The translations under genes and the position numbers were made by a program. Positions 1 to 5,623 of a stretch of DNA of 6,690 nt are shown piece after piece (within the stretch, counting starts at the first letter, position 1; every line of letters starts with the position of its first letter). The DNA is from an uncultured Sphingomonadaceae bacterium. Lineage in GTDB: Bacteria; Pseudomonadota; Alphaproteobacteria; Sphingomonadales; Sphingomonadaceae. The stretch lies in the NCBI GenBank assembly GCA_946479505.1, contig CAMLGC010000103.1, forward strand, positions 1-6,690, in the 5' to 3' direction. The notes beneath the pieces are model-generated. The model searched no databases. It was not told the DNA's origin and saw nothing but the letters and a program-made list of their open reading frames with translations.

Positions 1-494
1 ACCGCGATCGCGACGCCGAACATCCACATCGGGATCATCGCGGGGAAGTTGAACGGGGTGATGCCCGCCACGATCCCCAGCGGCTGGCGCATCGAATAGA
101 CGTCGATGCCGGGGCCCGCGCCCTGCGTGTATTCGCCCTTCAGCGCATGCGGGATGCCGCAGGCGAATTCGATCACGTCGAGCCCACGCTGCACATCGCC
201 GCGCGCGTCGGCGATCACCTTGCCGTGCTCCGAGGCGAGCAGGTGGGCGAGCTCCTCGAGATTGGCTTCGACGACTTCCTTGTACTTGAACATCACGCGC
301 GCGCGGCGCTGTGGGTTGGTCGCGGCCCAGCCGGGCTGCGCGGCCTTGGCGGCTTCGACCGCCTTGTCGAGCTCGGCGCTCGTGCCGAGCGCAACCTTGG
401 CCTGGACCTGGCCGGTGTTGGGATCGAACACGTCGTGGCTGCGCGCCGACCCTCCGCCCGAATGGCCGACGATGTGATGATCGATGGTGCGCAT
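1..494 (-). CDS. mmsA: CoA-acylating methylmalonate-semialdehyde dehydrogenase, N-terminal part (cut by left window edge)
   Basis: Aldehyde dehydrogenase superfamily enzyme. The family oxidises methylmalonate semialdehyde (or malonate semialdehyde) with NAD+ and CoA to propionyl-CoA (or acetyl-CoA) plus CO2, in cytosolic valine, pyrimidine or inositol catabolism. The 164 visible residues begin MRTIDHHIVGHSGG. They carry the family segment ACGIP at 111-115 and then QPLGIVAGITPFNFPAMIP at about 137-155, which is close to the hallmark block of MmsA/IolA proteins. N149 in FNFP is the conserved oxyanion-hole asparagine of aldehyde dehydrogenases. The catalytic Cys and the rest of the roughly 500-residue protein lie beyond the left edge. 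The start at 494 is supported by AGGAGA (499..504) four bases upstream. The gene lies 114 nt downstream of btuD on the same strand, so it could be transcribed separately or by read-through. IolA (malonate-semialdehyde dehydrogenase) is the main alternative name, and the visible part cannot separate the two substrates. Confidence 0.93.
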   Translation of the reverse strand, partial: MRTIDHHIVGHSGGGSARSHDVFDPNTGQVQAKVALGTSAELDKAVEAAKAAQPGWAATNPQRRARVMFKYKEVVEANLEELAHLLASEHGKVIADARGDVQRGLDVIEFACGIPHALKGEYTQGAGPGIDVYSMRQPLGIVAGITPFNFPAMIPMWMFGVAIA

Positions 495-570
495 GATCTC
501 TCCTGATTCTGGTGTCGCCGGATCAACGCGCGAGCGCGTGCCGCCGGTCCGCCGAGGTTGAGTCGGCGTT

Positions 571-596
571 TGTAATAAAATTGCTTGTGCCACAAG
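571..596. promoter_or_regulatory. Palindrome CTTGTG-C-CACAAG with adjoining A/T-rich patch between btuD and mmsA
   Basis: Bases 584..596 read CTTGTGCCACAAG, a perfect 6+6 inverted repeat around one central base. Bases 571..583 (tgtaataaaattg) are the only clearly A/T-rich run in this otherwise GC-rich gap. There are two readings. First, it may be an operator for a dimeric regulator in the mmsA promoter region; the GT-N3-AC core resembles FadR-type GntR sites. Second, in the btuD transcript, CUUGU-GGC-ACAAG could form a 5-bp hairpin followed by CAAUUUUAUUA, a weak intrinsic terminator. A clear -35/-10 pair for mmsA is not visible. The palindrome is directly seen; its role is inference. Confidence 0.4.
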
Positions 597-608
597 GGGG
601 CGCCCGAG

Positions 609-1427
609 TCAGCCGTTCGCCCGCTCGACCGGTATGCACAAGGGACGACCGGCACGGTCGGATACCACGGTGACGTCGATCGCGAAGACGGCGCGCAGGT
701 GCTCGGGGGTGAGCACCTCGGCGGCGGGGCCGAAGGCGGCGACTTCCCCATGCTTGAGGAGCAGCACGTCGTCGGCGGCGCGGCCCGCCTGGACGAGATC
801 GTGGAGGACGATCACGACGCCCGCCCCCGAGGCGGCCCGGGCACGGAGGCGATCGAGGATGTCGATCTGGTGCGCGGGATCGAGGCTCGCGAGCGGCTCG
901 TCGGCGAGAAGCCAATCGGGCGCGCCCGCGAGCACACGCGCGAGGAGCACGCGGGCGCGCTCGCCGCCCGAGAGCTCGTGGACGGGGCGGGCCAAGAGGT
1001 CGGCGGTTTCGGTGGCGGCGATCGCGTCGGCGATGGCGGCGCGGTCTCCGGCGGAGGAACCCGCGAAGGGCGAGCGGTGCGGCGCGCGGCCGAGCGCGAT
1101 CACGTCGGCGGCGGGGACGTTCCAGTGGAGCGCGGCGTCCTGCGGGAGGTAGCCGATCCGGCGGGCGCGCTCGCGGGGGTCGAGCGTGGCGATGTCCTGC
1201 TCGCCCAGGCGGGCGGCGCCGGTTGCGGGGACGAGCGCGGCGGCGGCTTTGACGAGGGTGGATTTGCCCGCGCCGTTGGGGCCGAGGATCGCGGTGACTC
1301 GGCCGGGGCGGAGCGTAGCGGTGATGGTGCGGAGGACCGGGCGGTCGGCGAGCGTGACGGAGAGGGAGTCGAGAATGAGGGGGGGCACGTCCGTTTTCAG
1401 GCCTTTGTTCGATTGATCTAAACCCAT
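609..1427 (-). CDS. btuD: Vitamin B12 ABC importer, ATP-binding subunit
   Basis: This 272-residue ABC ATPase drives cobalamin import through BtuC. Motifs are complete: Walker A GPNGAGKST at 49-57, Q-loop Gln96 in YLPQD, signature LSGGE at 152-156, Walker B WLLADEP at 172-178 with catalytic Glu177, D-loop SLD at 181-183, and H-loop His209 in VLHD. The family (FecCD-type importer ATPases) also includes siderophore and heme ATPases. The B12 assignment rests on the btuBFC genes upstream and the riboswitch. The N-terminal 15 or so residues before the first beta strand (MGLDQSNKGLKTD) are a short extension compared with E. coli BtuD (249 residues). The start at 1427 is fixed by a perfect AGGAGG five bases upstream and overlaps the end of btuC by 10 nt. 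It is the last gene of the operon. Confidence 0.93.
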   Translation of the reverse strand: MGLDQSNKGLKTDVPPLILDSLSVTLADRPVLRTITATLRPGRVTAILGPNGAGKSTLVKAAAALVPATGAARLGEQDIATLDPRERARRIGYLPQDAALHWNVPAADVIALGRAPHRSPFAGSSAGDRAAIADAIAATETADLLARPVHELSGGERARVLLARVLAGAPDWLLADEPLASLDPAHQIDILDRLRARAASGAGVVIVLHDLVQAGRAADDVLLLKHGEVAAFGPAAEVLTPEHLRAVFAIDVTVVSDRAGRPLCIPVERANG

Positions 1428-2380
1428 CCCAACCTCCTCTCGCGGAGCAGCAGCGCGAGGAAAAACGGCGCGCCGATCAGCGCCATCGCGACGCCGAGAC
1501 GCACCTCGCCCGGTCCCGGCGCGAGGCGGCAGAGGCTGTCGGCGGCGAGGACGAGCGCCGCGCCGCCGAGCGTCGAGGGGACGAGCAAAGCCGAGGGGCG
1601 GTGGCCGAAGATCGGGCGCAGCAGGTGGGGCACGACGAGTCCGACGAAGCCGACCACCCCCGTCATCGCAACGCTCGCGCCGACGGTGAGACCGGTGCCG
1701 AGCACGACCAGCGCCTGGAGCCGCCCCAGCCGTACGCCCATCGAGCGCGCGGCGGGCTCGCCCAGGGTGAGCGCGTCGAGCGCGGGGCCGGTTAGGAGGA
1801 GCATCGCCGCGCCCACGCCGAGGAAGGGCAGAGCCGGCAGCAAGTCCGCCCAGCCGCGATCGGTGAGCGCGCCCATCAACCAGTCGATCACCGCCTGCGT
1901 CGCGTAGGGGTTCGGCGCGATCGAGATAAGAAAGGCGGTGATCGACCCGGCAAGGCTCGCGAGCACGGTGCCCGCGAGGATGAACCCCACCGCGCTCTGC
2001 GAGCGCCAGGTGAGCGCGGCGAGCAGCGCCATCGCGCCCCCCGCCCCCAGCATCGCGCAGCCGAACAGCGCGCCCGGCACGCCGAGCACGATCGCCGCGA
2101 CCGCGCCCAATGCCGCCGACGAGGAAACGCCGACCACCGCCGGATCGGCGAGAGGGTTCCTTAGATACCCCTGGAGCACCGCGCCCGAGAGACCGAGCAC
2201 ACCGCCTAGCAGGAGCCCGAGCACGGCGCGGGGAACGCGCAACTGGAGCACGATCCACCACAAGGGATCGCCGCTCCACCACGCATCGAACGGCACCCAC
2301 ACCTTGCCCGCCATCAGCGACGCGGCGAAGAGGAGCGCCGTTACGGCGGCGAGCGCGGCGAGTTTGCCCGCGCGGCTCAT
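1418..2380 (-). CDS. btuC: Vitamin B12 ABC importer, membrane permease subunit
   Basis: FecCD/BtuC-family inner-membrane permease of 320 residues (E. coli BtuC is 326), expected to dimerise and carry cobalamin from BtuF into the cytoplasm. Hydrophobic spans run through most of the protein, starting with residues 7-24. Family landmarks are GAVLQGYLRNPLADP at 66-80, the cytoplasmic ATPase-coupling segment LGEPAARSMGV around 206-216, GFVGLVVPHLLR at 244-255, and ALIGAPFF at 300-307. The start at 2380 sits in an ATGA overlap with the btuF stop. No clear Shine-Dalgarno precedes it, so translation probably depends on ribosomes finishing btuF. Sequence alone does not exclude a siderophore or heme permease, but the riboswitch and the BtuB-like receptor argue for cobalamin. 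Confidence 0.94.
   Translation of the reverse strand: MSRAGKLAALAAVTALLFAASLMAGKVWVPFDAWWSGDPLWWIVLQLRVPRAVLGLLLGGVLGLSGAVLQGYLRNPLADPAVVGVSSSAALGAVAAIVLGVPGALFGCAMLGAGGAMALLAALTWRSQSAVGFILAGTVLASLAGSITAFLISIAPNPYATQAVIDWLMGALTDRGWADLLPALPFLGVGAAMLLLTGPALDALTLGEPAARSMGVRLGRLQALVVLGTGLTVGASVAMTGVVGFVGLVVPHLLRPIFGHRPSALLVPSTLGGAALVLAADSLCRLAPGPGEVRLGVAMALIGAPFFLALLLRERRLGWV
1433..1438 (-). promoter_or_regulatory. Shine-Dalgarno of btuD inside the btuC 3' end
   Basis: AGGAGG on the minus strand, followed by TTGGG and then ATG at 1427. It is the strongest ribosome binding site in the operon. It lies within btuC coding sequence and decides the btuD start, giving a 10-nt overlap with the btuC TAG (1418..1420). 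Confidence 0.8.
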
Positions 2381-3186
2381 TGCAGCACCGCGCGGCGAAT
2401 CGCGGCGAGCTTTTCGACCGCCGGGACGATCGTCGGCCCGCCGCAATTGACGAGGTTGCCCGGAAACACCGCGTGGCGCGCACGATAGGCGAGCACGTCG
2501 GCACGAAGCTGCGCGGCGCGGCTGTCGAACCCCGGCGCGAGAATGAGGTCGGGCGGGTGGGTCATGATCGTCTCGAGCGGGAGGCGGCCGGTGTGCGTCA
2601 GCCCGTACTCGGCCGCCGCGTCGTGCAGGCCGATATGCGTCATCAACTCGTCGAGCAATGTCCCCGCGCCGGTGACGAGATCGCCGCTGATATAGAGAAG
2701 CGCGGAGGGGCGTTCGGAACCGGCGGGGCGGGTCGCTGCGAGCGCCGCATCGATCCGCGACACCAGCGCGAGCCCACGCCCATGCCGATCGACCGCATCG
2801 GCGAGCTCCATGATCTGCGCCTTGCTCGCCGCGATCGTCGTGGGCGAATCGAACAGGAGCACATGGAGACCGGCCCGTTTGTATGCGGCGCGCGTCGTGG
2901 CAGGCGTGAAGGTGGAGGTGACGACGAGATCGGGGCGAAGCGCAATCACCTCCTCCGCGGTGCCCGAGGTGGCGCGATAGCGGCGCGCGATATCGAGCGG
3001 GAGCGAGGTGGCGGCGGGATCGTGCGAATAGGCGCTGATCGCCGCGATCCGATCGGGCTCGACGAGGGAGACAAGGATCTGGTCCGCGCACGGATTGGTC
3101 GAGACGATTCCGCCGCGCGCCGCCGGCGCCGGAGGAGCGCAGGCGGCGAGCACCAACACGAGCAGCAAGATCGCCGCTAGCCGCAT
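2377..3186 (-). CDS. btuF: Cobalamin-binding protein of the BtuCD importer, predicted lipoprotein
   Basis: Substrate-binding protein of 269 residues in the helical-backbone (PF01497-type) class, similar in size to E. coli BtuF. It should bind cobalamin in the periplasm and dock on BtuC. After the signal sequence come STNPCADQILVSL at 29-41, the stretch SGTAEEVIALRPDLVVT at 74-90 typical of this fold, and GAGTLLDELMTHIGL at 173-187. The N-terminus MRLAAILLLVLVLAAC is a lipoprotein signal peptide with lipobox LAAC ending at Cys16, so the mature protein is probably lipid-anchored; E. coli BtuF is soluble. Residue +2 is Ala, which under the E. coli rule would not retain it in the inner membrane. 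The ATG at 3186 overlaps the btuB stop by one base (TGATG), and a GAGG lies eight bases upstream of it. Confidence 0.9.
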   Translation of the reverse strand: MRLAAILLLVLVLAACAPPAPAARGGIVSTNPCADQILVSLVEPDRIAAISAYSHDPAATSLPLDIARRYRATSGTAEEVIALRPDLVVTSTFTPATTRAAYKRAGLHVLLFDSPTTIAASKAQIMELADAVDRHGRGLALVSRIDAALAATRPAGSERPSALLYISGDLVTGAGTLLDELMTHIGLHDAAAEYGLTHTGRLPLETIMTHPPDLILAPGFDSRAAQLRADVLAYRARHAVFPGNLVNCGGPTIVPAVEKLAAIRRAVLQ

Positions 3187-5015
3187 CAGTCGAGCCTCAT
3201 CCGGATGCCGCCATAGGCCGTGCGGCCGAGGCTGCCGTAGGTCGCGACCGTGCGATAGCGTGTGTCGAACAGATTCTCGACGCGGCCGTATAAGGCGAGC
3301 CGCGTACCGATCGGCATCTCGGCCCGGAACTCCGCGAGGACGTAGCCGTCGAGCGGCACAGCGTTGGCGGGATCGTCGAAGCTGTCGCCGACATGGGTGA
3401 GCGTGGCGCCGACGGCCGGCCCGCGTGGGAAGCGGTAATCGGCCGAGACGCTTACCGCATGGCGCGGGCGGCGGGCGAGATCGTTGCCGAAATTGGCGCC
3501 GGGGGTGCGGTTCTCCGCTTTCAGATATGTGTAGCTGGCGGTGACGGTGAAGGCCTCGACCGGCCGCAGCGCCAGCGCGAACTCGACGCCCTCGGCGCGG
3601 GTGCGGGCGATGTTGGCGTAGGTGAAGGTGGCGAGATCGAAATCGATCAGGTTGATCGTGTCGCGGTGGAACCAGGTCGCGCTGGCGCGGGCGGCGCCGT
3701 CGAGAAACGCCTGCTCGACTCCCAGATCGTAGCTCTCGGCGCTTTCGGGGACGAGGCCCGGCGTGCCGTAGGTGCCGTGGAGCTGGAAGAGCGTCGGCGC
3801 CTTGAAGCCCTCGGCGTAGCTCGTGCGGAAGGTGGTGCCGGTGCCGAGCGCGAGCGCGGCGTTGGCGCCGAGGGCTGTGTGGCCGCCAAAATCCTGGTGA
3901 TCGTCGTGCCGCACGCCGCCCGTCACCGTAAGCTGCCGGAGCGGCTGGACGATCAGCTCGCCGTAGATGCTGGTGATACCGGCCGAGGCGCGCGTTGTGC
4001 CGTCGTCGAAGCGGCTGTCCTCGTGCTCGGTGCCGGCGATGATGCGCAGCCCGTCGAACGGGTGGAGATCGCCCTGATATTCGTAACGCTCGGAACGGCC
4101 GCGGCCGATGAAGGTCGGTGCGTCACCCGCGCCCGGATCGTAATTGTCGCGGTTGACGTCGGCGACCGTGACGGCGGCGCGGTTGCGCAAATTGCCGAAA
4201 TTCGCGTGCAGGCCGGCATAGCCGTAGAGTTCCTGCGCGGTGGAGTATTCCGGCGTGTCGGCAAAGGTGAAGGCGGGCGGCGGATAGCCGTCGAGATCGA
4301 TGCGGCTGTGCGCGTAATAGCCGCGCAGGTCGAGGCCGATCGCGTCGGTGAGGTCAAGCCCGAGCCGCGCGCTGCCGCCGACCTGCCGCGCGCCGTCGGG
4401 CTCGGTGCCGATCGCGGCGGCGGAGATGCCGTCGGTGCGGCGGTAGCCTGCGGTGAGCGCTCCCGCCAGTGCGCCGCTACGGCCAGAGAGCGCAGCGTTG
4501 GCGTAGAGGCTTTCGGCGCTCCCGGCCTCGGCGCGGGCGCGCGCGCGGAATCCCTCGTCCGGCGCCTCGGTGACGATGTTCACCACGCCACCGATCGCCT
4601 GGCTGCCCCACGGCACCGAATTGGCGCCGCGCAGCACCTCGACGCGCTCGACCGAACCCGCGAGCAGGCTGCCGAAATCGAACGCGCCGCCCGGCGACGA
4701 CGGATCGTTGACGCGCACGCCGTCGATCAGGACGAGCGTCTGCTCGGCCTCGGCGCCGCGGATGCGCAGGTAGGTGACCGTGCCGGGGCCACCATAATGG
4801 CTGACGGTGACGCCTGGCGTGGTCGCGAGGTAATCGGCGATCGAGACGGTCTGGCGCATCTCGAGATCCCCGCGCGTGACGATCGTGATCGCCTCGCCGG
4901 TCGTGTCGGCATCCTGCGGCGCGCCGGTGGCGGTGACGACGATATCGGAATCCTGCGCGACGGCGGGCGCGGCAAGAGCGGCGGTGGAAAGCAACAGCGA
5001 TCGGAACGGGTGCAT
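3186..5015 (-). CDS. btuB: TonB-dependent outer-membrane vitamin B12 receptor
   Basis: The predicted precursor is 609 residues (E. coli BtuB is 614). A signal peptide (MHPFRSLLLSTAALAAPAVA) is probably cleaved after residue 20. The TonB box DIVVTATG (24-31) follows at once. The plug domain is seen in YLRIRGAEAEQTLVLIDGVR (82-101) and ERVEVLRGANSVPWGSQAIG (about 123-142). The rest is alternating beta-strand sequence of a 22-strand barrel, with the usual NLFDTRY (581-587) near the end. The start at 5015 is preferred over in-frame ATGs at 5048 and 5102: it alone puts the signal peptide at the N-terminus and has AGAGGAAG just upstream. It is first in the operon, downstream of a cobalamin riboswitch, which supports cobalamin as ligand. 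The C-terminus is MRLD, lacking the usual final aromatic residue. Confidence 0.93.
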   Translation of the reverse strand: MHPFRSLLLSTAALAAPAVAQDSDIVVTATGAPQDADTTGEAITIVTRGDLEMRQTVSIADYLATTPGVTVSHYGGPGTVTYLRIRGAEAEQTLVLIDGVRVNDPSSPGGAFDFGSLLAGSVERVEVLRGANSVPWGSQAIGGVVNIVTEAPDEGFRARARAEAGSAESLYANAALSGRSGALAGALTAGYRRTDGISAAAIGTEPDGARQVGGSARLGLDLTDAIGLDLRGYYAHSRIDLDGYPPPAFTFADTPEYSTAQELYGYAGLHANFGNLRNRAAVTVADVNRDNYDPGAGDAPTFIGRGRSERYEYQGDLHPFDGLRIIAGTEHEDSRFDDGTTRASAGITSIYGELIVQPLRQLTVTGGVRHDDHQDFGGHTALGANAALALGTGTTFRTSYAEGFKAPTLFQLHGTYGTPGLVPESAESYDLGVEQAFLDGAARASATWFHRDTINLIDFDLATFTYANIARTRAEGVEFALALRPVEAFTVTASYTYLKAENRTPGANFGNDLARRPRHAVSVSADYRFPRGPAVGATLTHVGDSFDDPANAVPLDGYVLAEFRAEMPIGTRLALYGRVENLFDTRYRTVATYGSLGRTAYGGIRMRLD

Positions 5016-5019
5016 CGGT

Positions 5020-5027
5020 CTTCCTCT
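5020..5027 (-). promoter_or_regulatory. Shine-Dalgarno of btuB
   Basis: AGAGGAAG on the minus strand, four bases before the ATG at 5015. It decides the start. Its GAGGAA core is the exact complement of a UUCCUC in the leader (5075..5080), so it could be hidden by base pairing. Confidence 0.75.
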
Positions 5028-5048
5028 GGCGCGTCCGACACGCACCAT

Positions 5049-5088
5049 GCGAGCGGACAAAGCGTCGCTCGCTCGAGGAAAGCCCTCG
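5049..5088 (-). promoter_or_regulatory. btuB: Two tandem hairpins in the btuB leader, candidate riboswitch expression platform
   Basis: The transcript between the B12 box and the btuB ribosome site can fold into two adjacent hairpins. The first (5074..5088) is CGAGG-GCUUU-CCUCG. The second (5049..5072) pairs GCGAGC with GCUCGC and GAC with GUC around another GCUUU loop, with one bulged C. No U-run follows, so a Rho-independent terminator is unlikely. The 3' arm of the first hairpin (UUCCUC) can instead pair with the btuB Shine-Dalgarno. The complementarities are seen in the sequence; a translational switch is inferred and no folding energy was computed. Confidence 0.5.
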
Positions 5089-5130
5089 TCCGTTCGGCAC
5101 ACCCCGGCCGGGCGGAGGATCGACCGTGGC

Positions 5131-5304
5131 GGGCAGGTCTCCTGGCTCCCGGGTCAACACCTGCACCTCGCCTTCCCGGGCATGGTGCCCAGTGGCATGT
5201 CGAGGCCGGCTCTCCGGTCACAGTTGCGGGGGCAGCACCGGCCTTGCGGACACCCGCGCACCGGACTTCCCTTTTGATCCCCTTGCGGGGAACCCGTCAC
5301 CCGG
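5131..5304 (-). promoter_or_regulatory. Cobalamin riboswitch aptamer controlling btuBFCD
   Basis: Read on the minus strand, this shows the conserved cobalamin aptamer blocks in order. They are a P2 hairpin GGUUCCCC-GCAA-GGGGAUC, AAAAGGGAA (about 5267..5275), a CCGGUG...CCGG helix region, GCUGCCCCCGCAACUGUGA (5218..5236), GCCACUG (5190..5196), GGGAAGG, and the B12 box AGCCAGGAGACCUGCC (5132..5147). CGGGU (5299..5303) can pair with ACCUG (5134..5138) to close P1, using one G-U pair. The family binds adenosylcobalamin or related corrinoids and represses the downstream genes. The first start codon of the operon is about 115 nt beyond the B12 box. Boundaries are approximate. Confidence 0.95.
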
Positions 5305-5335
5305 CGGCGCTTACCCGATTTGCGGTGCGGCGATC

Positions 5336-5363
5336 AAGTTTCGACCAGAAGAGGGGTTTTCAA
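5336..5363 (-). promoter_or_regulatory. Weak candidate promoter for the btu riboswitch transcript
   Basis: On the minus strand TTGAAA (5358..5363) is followed, after 16 bases, by AAACTT (5336..5341). Transcription would begin near 5328, just upstream of the aptamer, which is the right place. The -35 matches well, but the -10 is poor (two of six positions shared with TATAAT), so support is mainly positional. Confidence 0.25.
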
Positions 5364-5374
5364 GACGGGTCGTT

Positions 5375-5380
5375 TATGAT
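5375..5380 (+). promoter_or_regulatory. Candidate -10 element (TATGAT) ahead of the small membrane ORF
   Basis: TATGAT differs from TATAAT at one position and lies 53 bases before the ATG at 5434. No recognisable -35 stands at the proper distance, so the promoter is tentative. A second near-match, TATCAT, at 5412..5417 would leave only a short leader. Confidence 0.25.
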
Positions 5381-5433
5381 TCCTAAAGGGGGCGGTGGCA
5401 GAATCGCAGAATATCATTCGAGCGGGGGTTCGC

Positions 5434-5574
5434 ATGAAAGATATGGTGGGACAGACGCATGAAGCGCGCCCGGCCGCTGGCGAAGGCCAGCCGGTGATGG
5501 GAATCGTGATCGGTTCACTGGGCGCGCTCGCGATCTGGGGCGGGATCCTCGGGCTAATCAGCCTGATCGTCTGA
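5434..5574 (+). CDS. Small single-span membrane peptide, 46 residues, function unknown
   Basis: A 46-codon reading frame, the only gene candidate on the plus strand. The first 20 residues are polar (MKDMVGQTHEARPAAGEGQP). Residues 21-46 form one uninterrupted hydrophobic segment with no charged residue, ending directly at the stop (...ISLIV). The span holds GxxxG spacings (G23/G27 and G36/G40), a pattern that often mediates helix packing. Third positions are roughly three-quarters G or C, mostly in the second half, in keeping with coding sequence. The upstream GGGGG (5424..5428) is at best a weak ribosome site. It is divergent from the btu riboswitch and convergent with the lacI-type gene. 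I do not recognise the family. It is not CbtB, whose short sequence ends in a histidine motif. A chance ORF is possible but the clean membrane span argues against it. Confidence 0.6.
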   Translation: MKDMVGQTHEARPAAGEGQPVMGIVIGSLGALAIWGGILGLISLIV

Positions 5575-5593
5575 CTGCCCGTATGCTCGCTGA

Positions 5594-5612
5594 CCGTGCC
5601 GGCGCCGGACGG
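5594..5612. terminator. GC-rich hairpin between convergent gene ends
   Basis: CCGTGCCGGCGCCGGACGG is self-complementary apart from one extra G: CCGT pairs with ACGG and CCG with CGG around GCGC. It lies 20 bases past the stop of the small plus-strand ORF and 12 bases past the stop of the lacI-type gene. Such a hairpin could end transcription from both sides, but no U-run follows on either strand, so this is tentative. Confidence 0.3.
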
Positions 5613-5623
5613 AGGCGGCCGCG

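Larger units (their letters stand above)
5311..5433. other. Divergent intergenic region between the btu riboswitch and the small membrane ORF
   Basis: About 120 bases with no coding signal. It is less GC-rich than its surroundings and should hold the btu promoter (minus) and, if the small ORF is real, its promoter (plus). Only weak promoter-like elements are visible, and I see no clear operator palindrome. Confidence 0.5.

Noticed and set aside
575..594. TGGCAC on the minus strand before mmsA, as the -24 element of a sigma-54 promoter
   Set aside because: The matching -12 TTGC element is missing at the required spacing.
585..1421. A 278-codon plus-strand frame opposite btuD, and a 356-codon frame opposite btuF/btuC (2110..3180)
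   Set aside because: Both are low-complexity shadows of well-identified minus-strand genes with complete motifs, so no independent coding evidence remains.
5016..5102. Extended btuB start at 5102 (or 5048), adding 29 (or 11) residues
   Set aside because: Either would place an Arg-rich stretch before the signal peptide, overlap the leader hairpins, and lacks an SD. The ATG at 5015 has a good SD and an immediate signal sequence.
3393..5462. A 689-codon open frame on the plus strand across btuB and the riboswitch
   Set aside because: It is the mirror of btuB in high-GC DNA. Its product is Ala/Arg/Gly/Glu-rich with no recognisable domain, and it runs on through a non-coding riboswitch.
5434..5574. 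The small membrane ORF as the cobalt transporter subunit CbtB
   Set aside because: CbtB proteins carry a C-terminal histidine motif and lie downstream of the riboswitch. This peptide ends in ISLIV, has its only His in the polar head, and is divergent.
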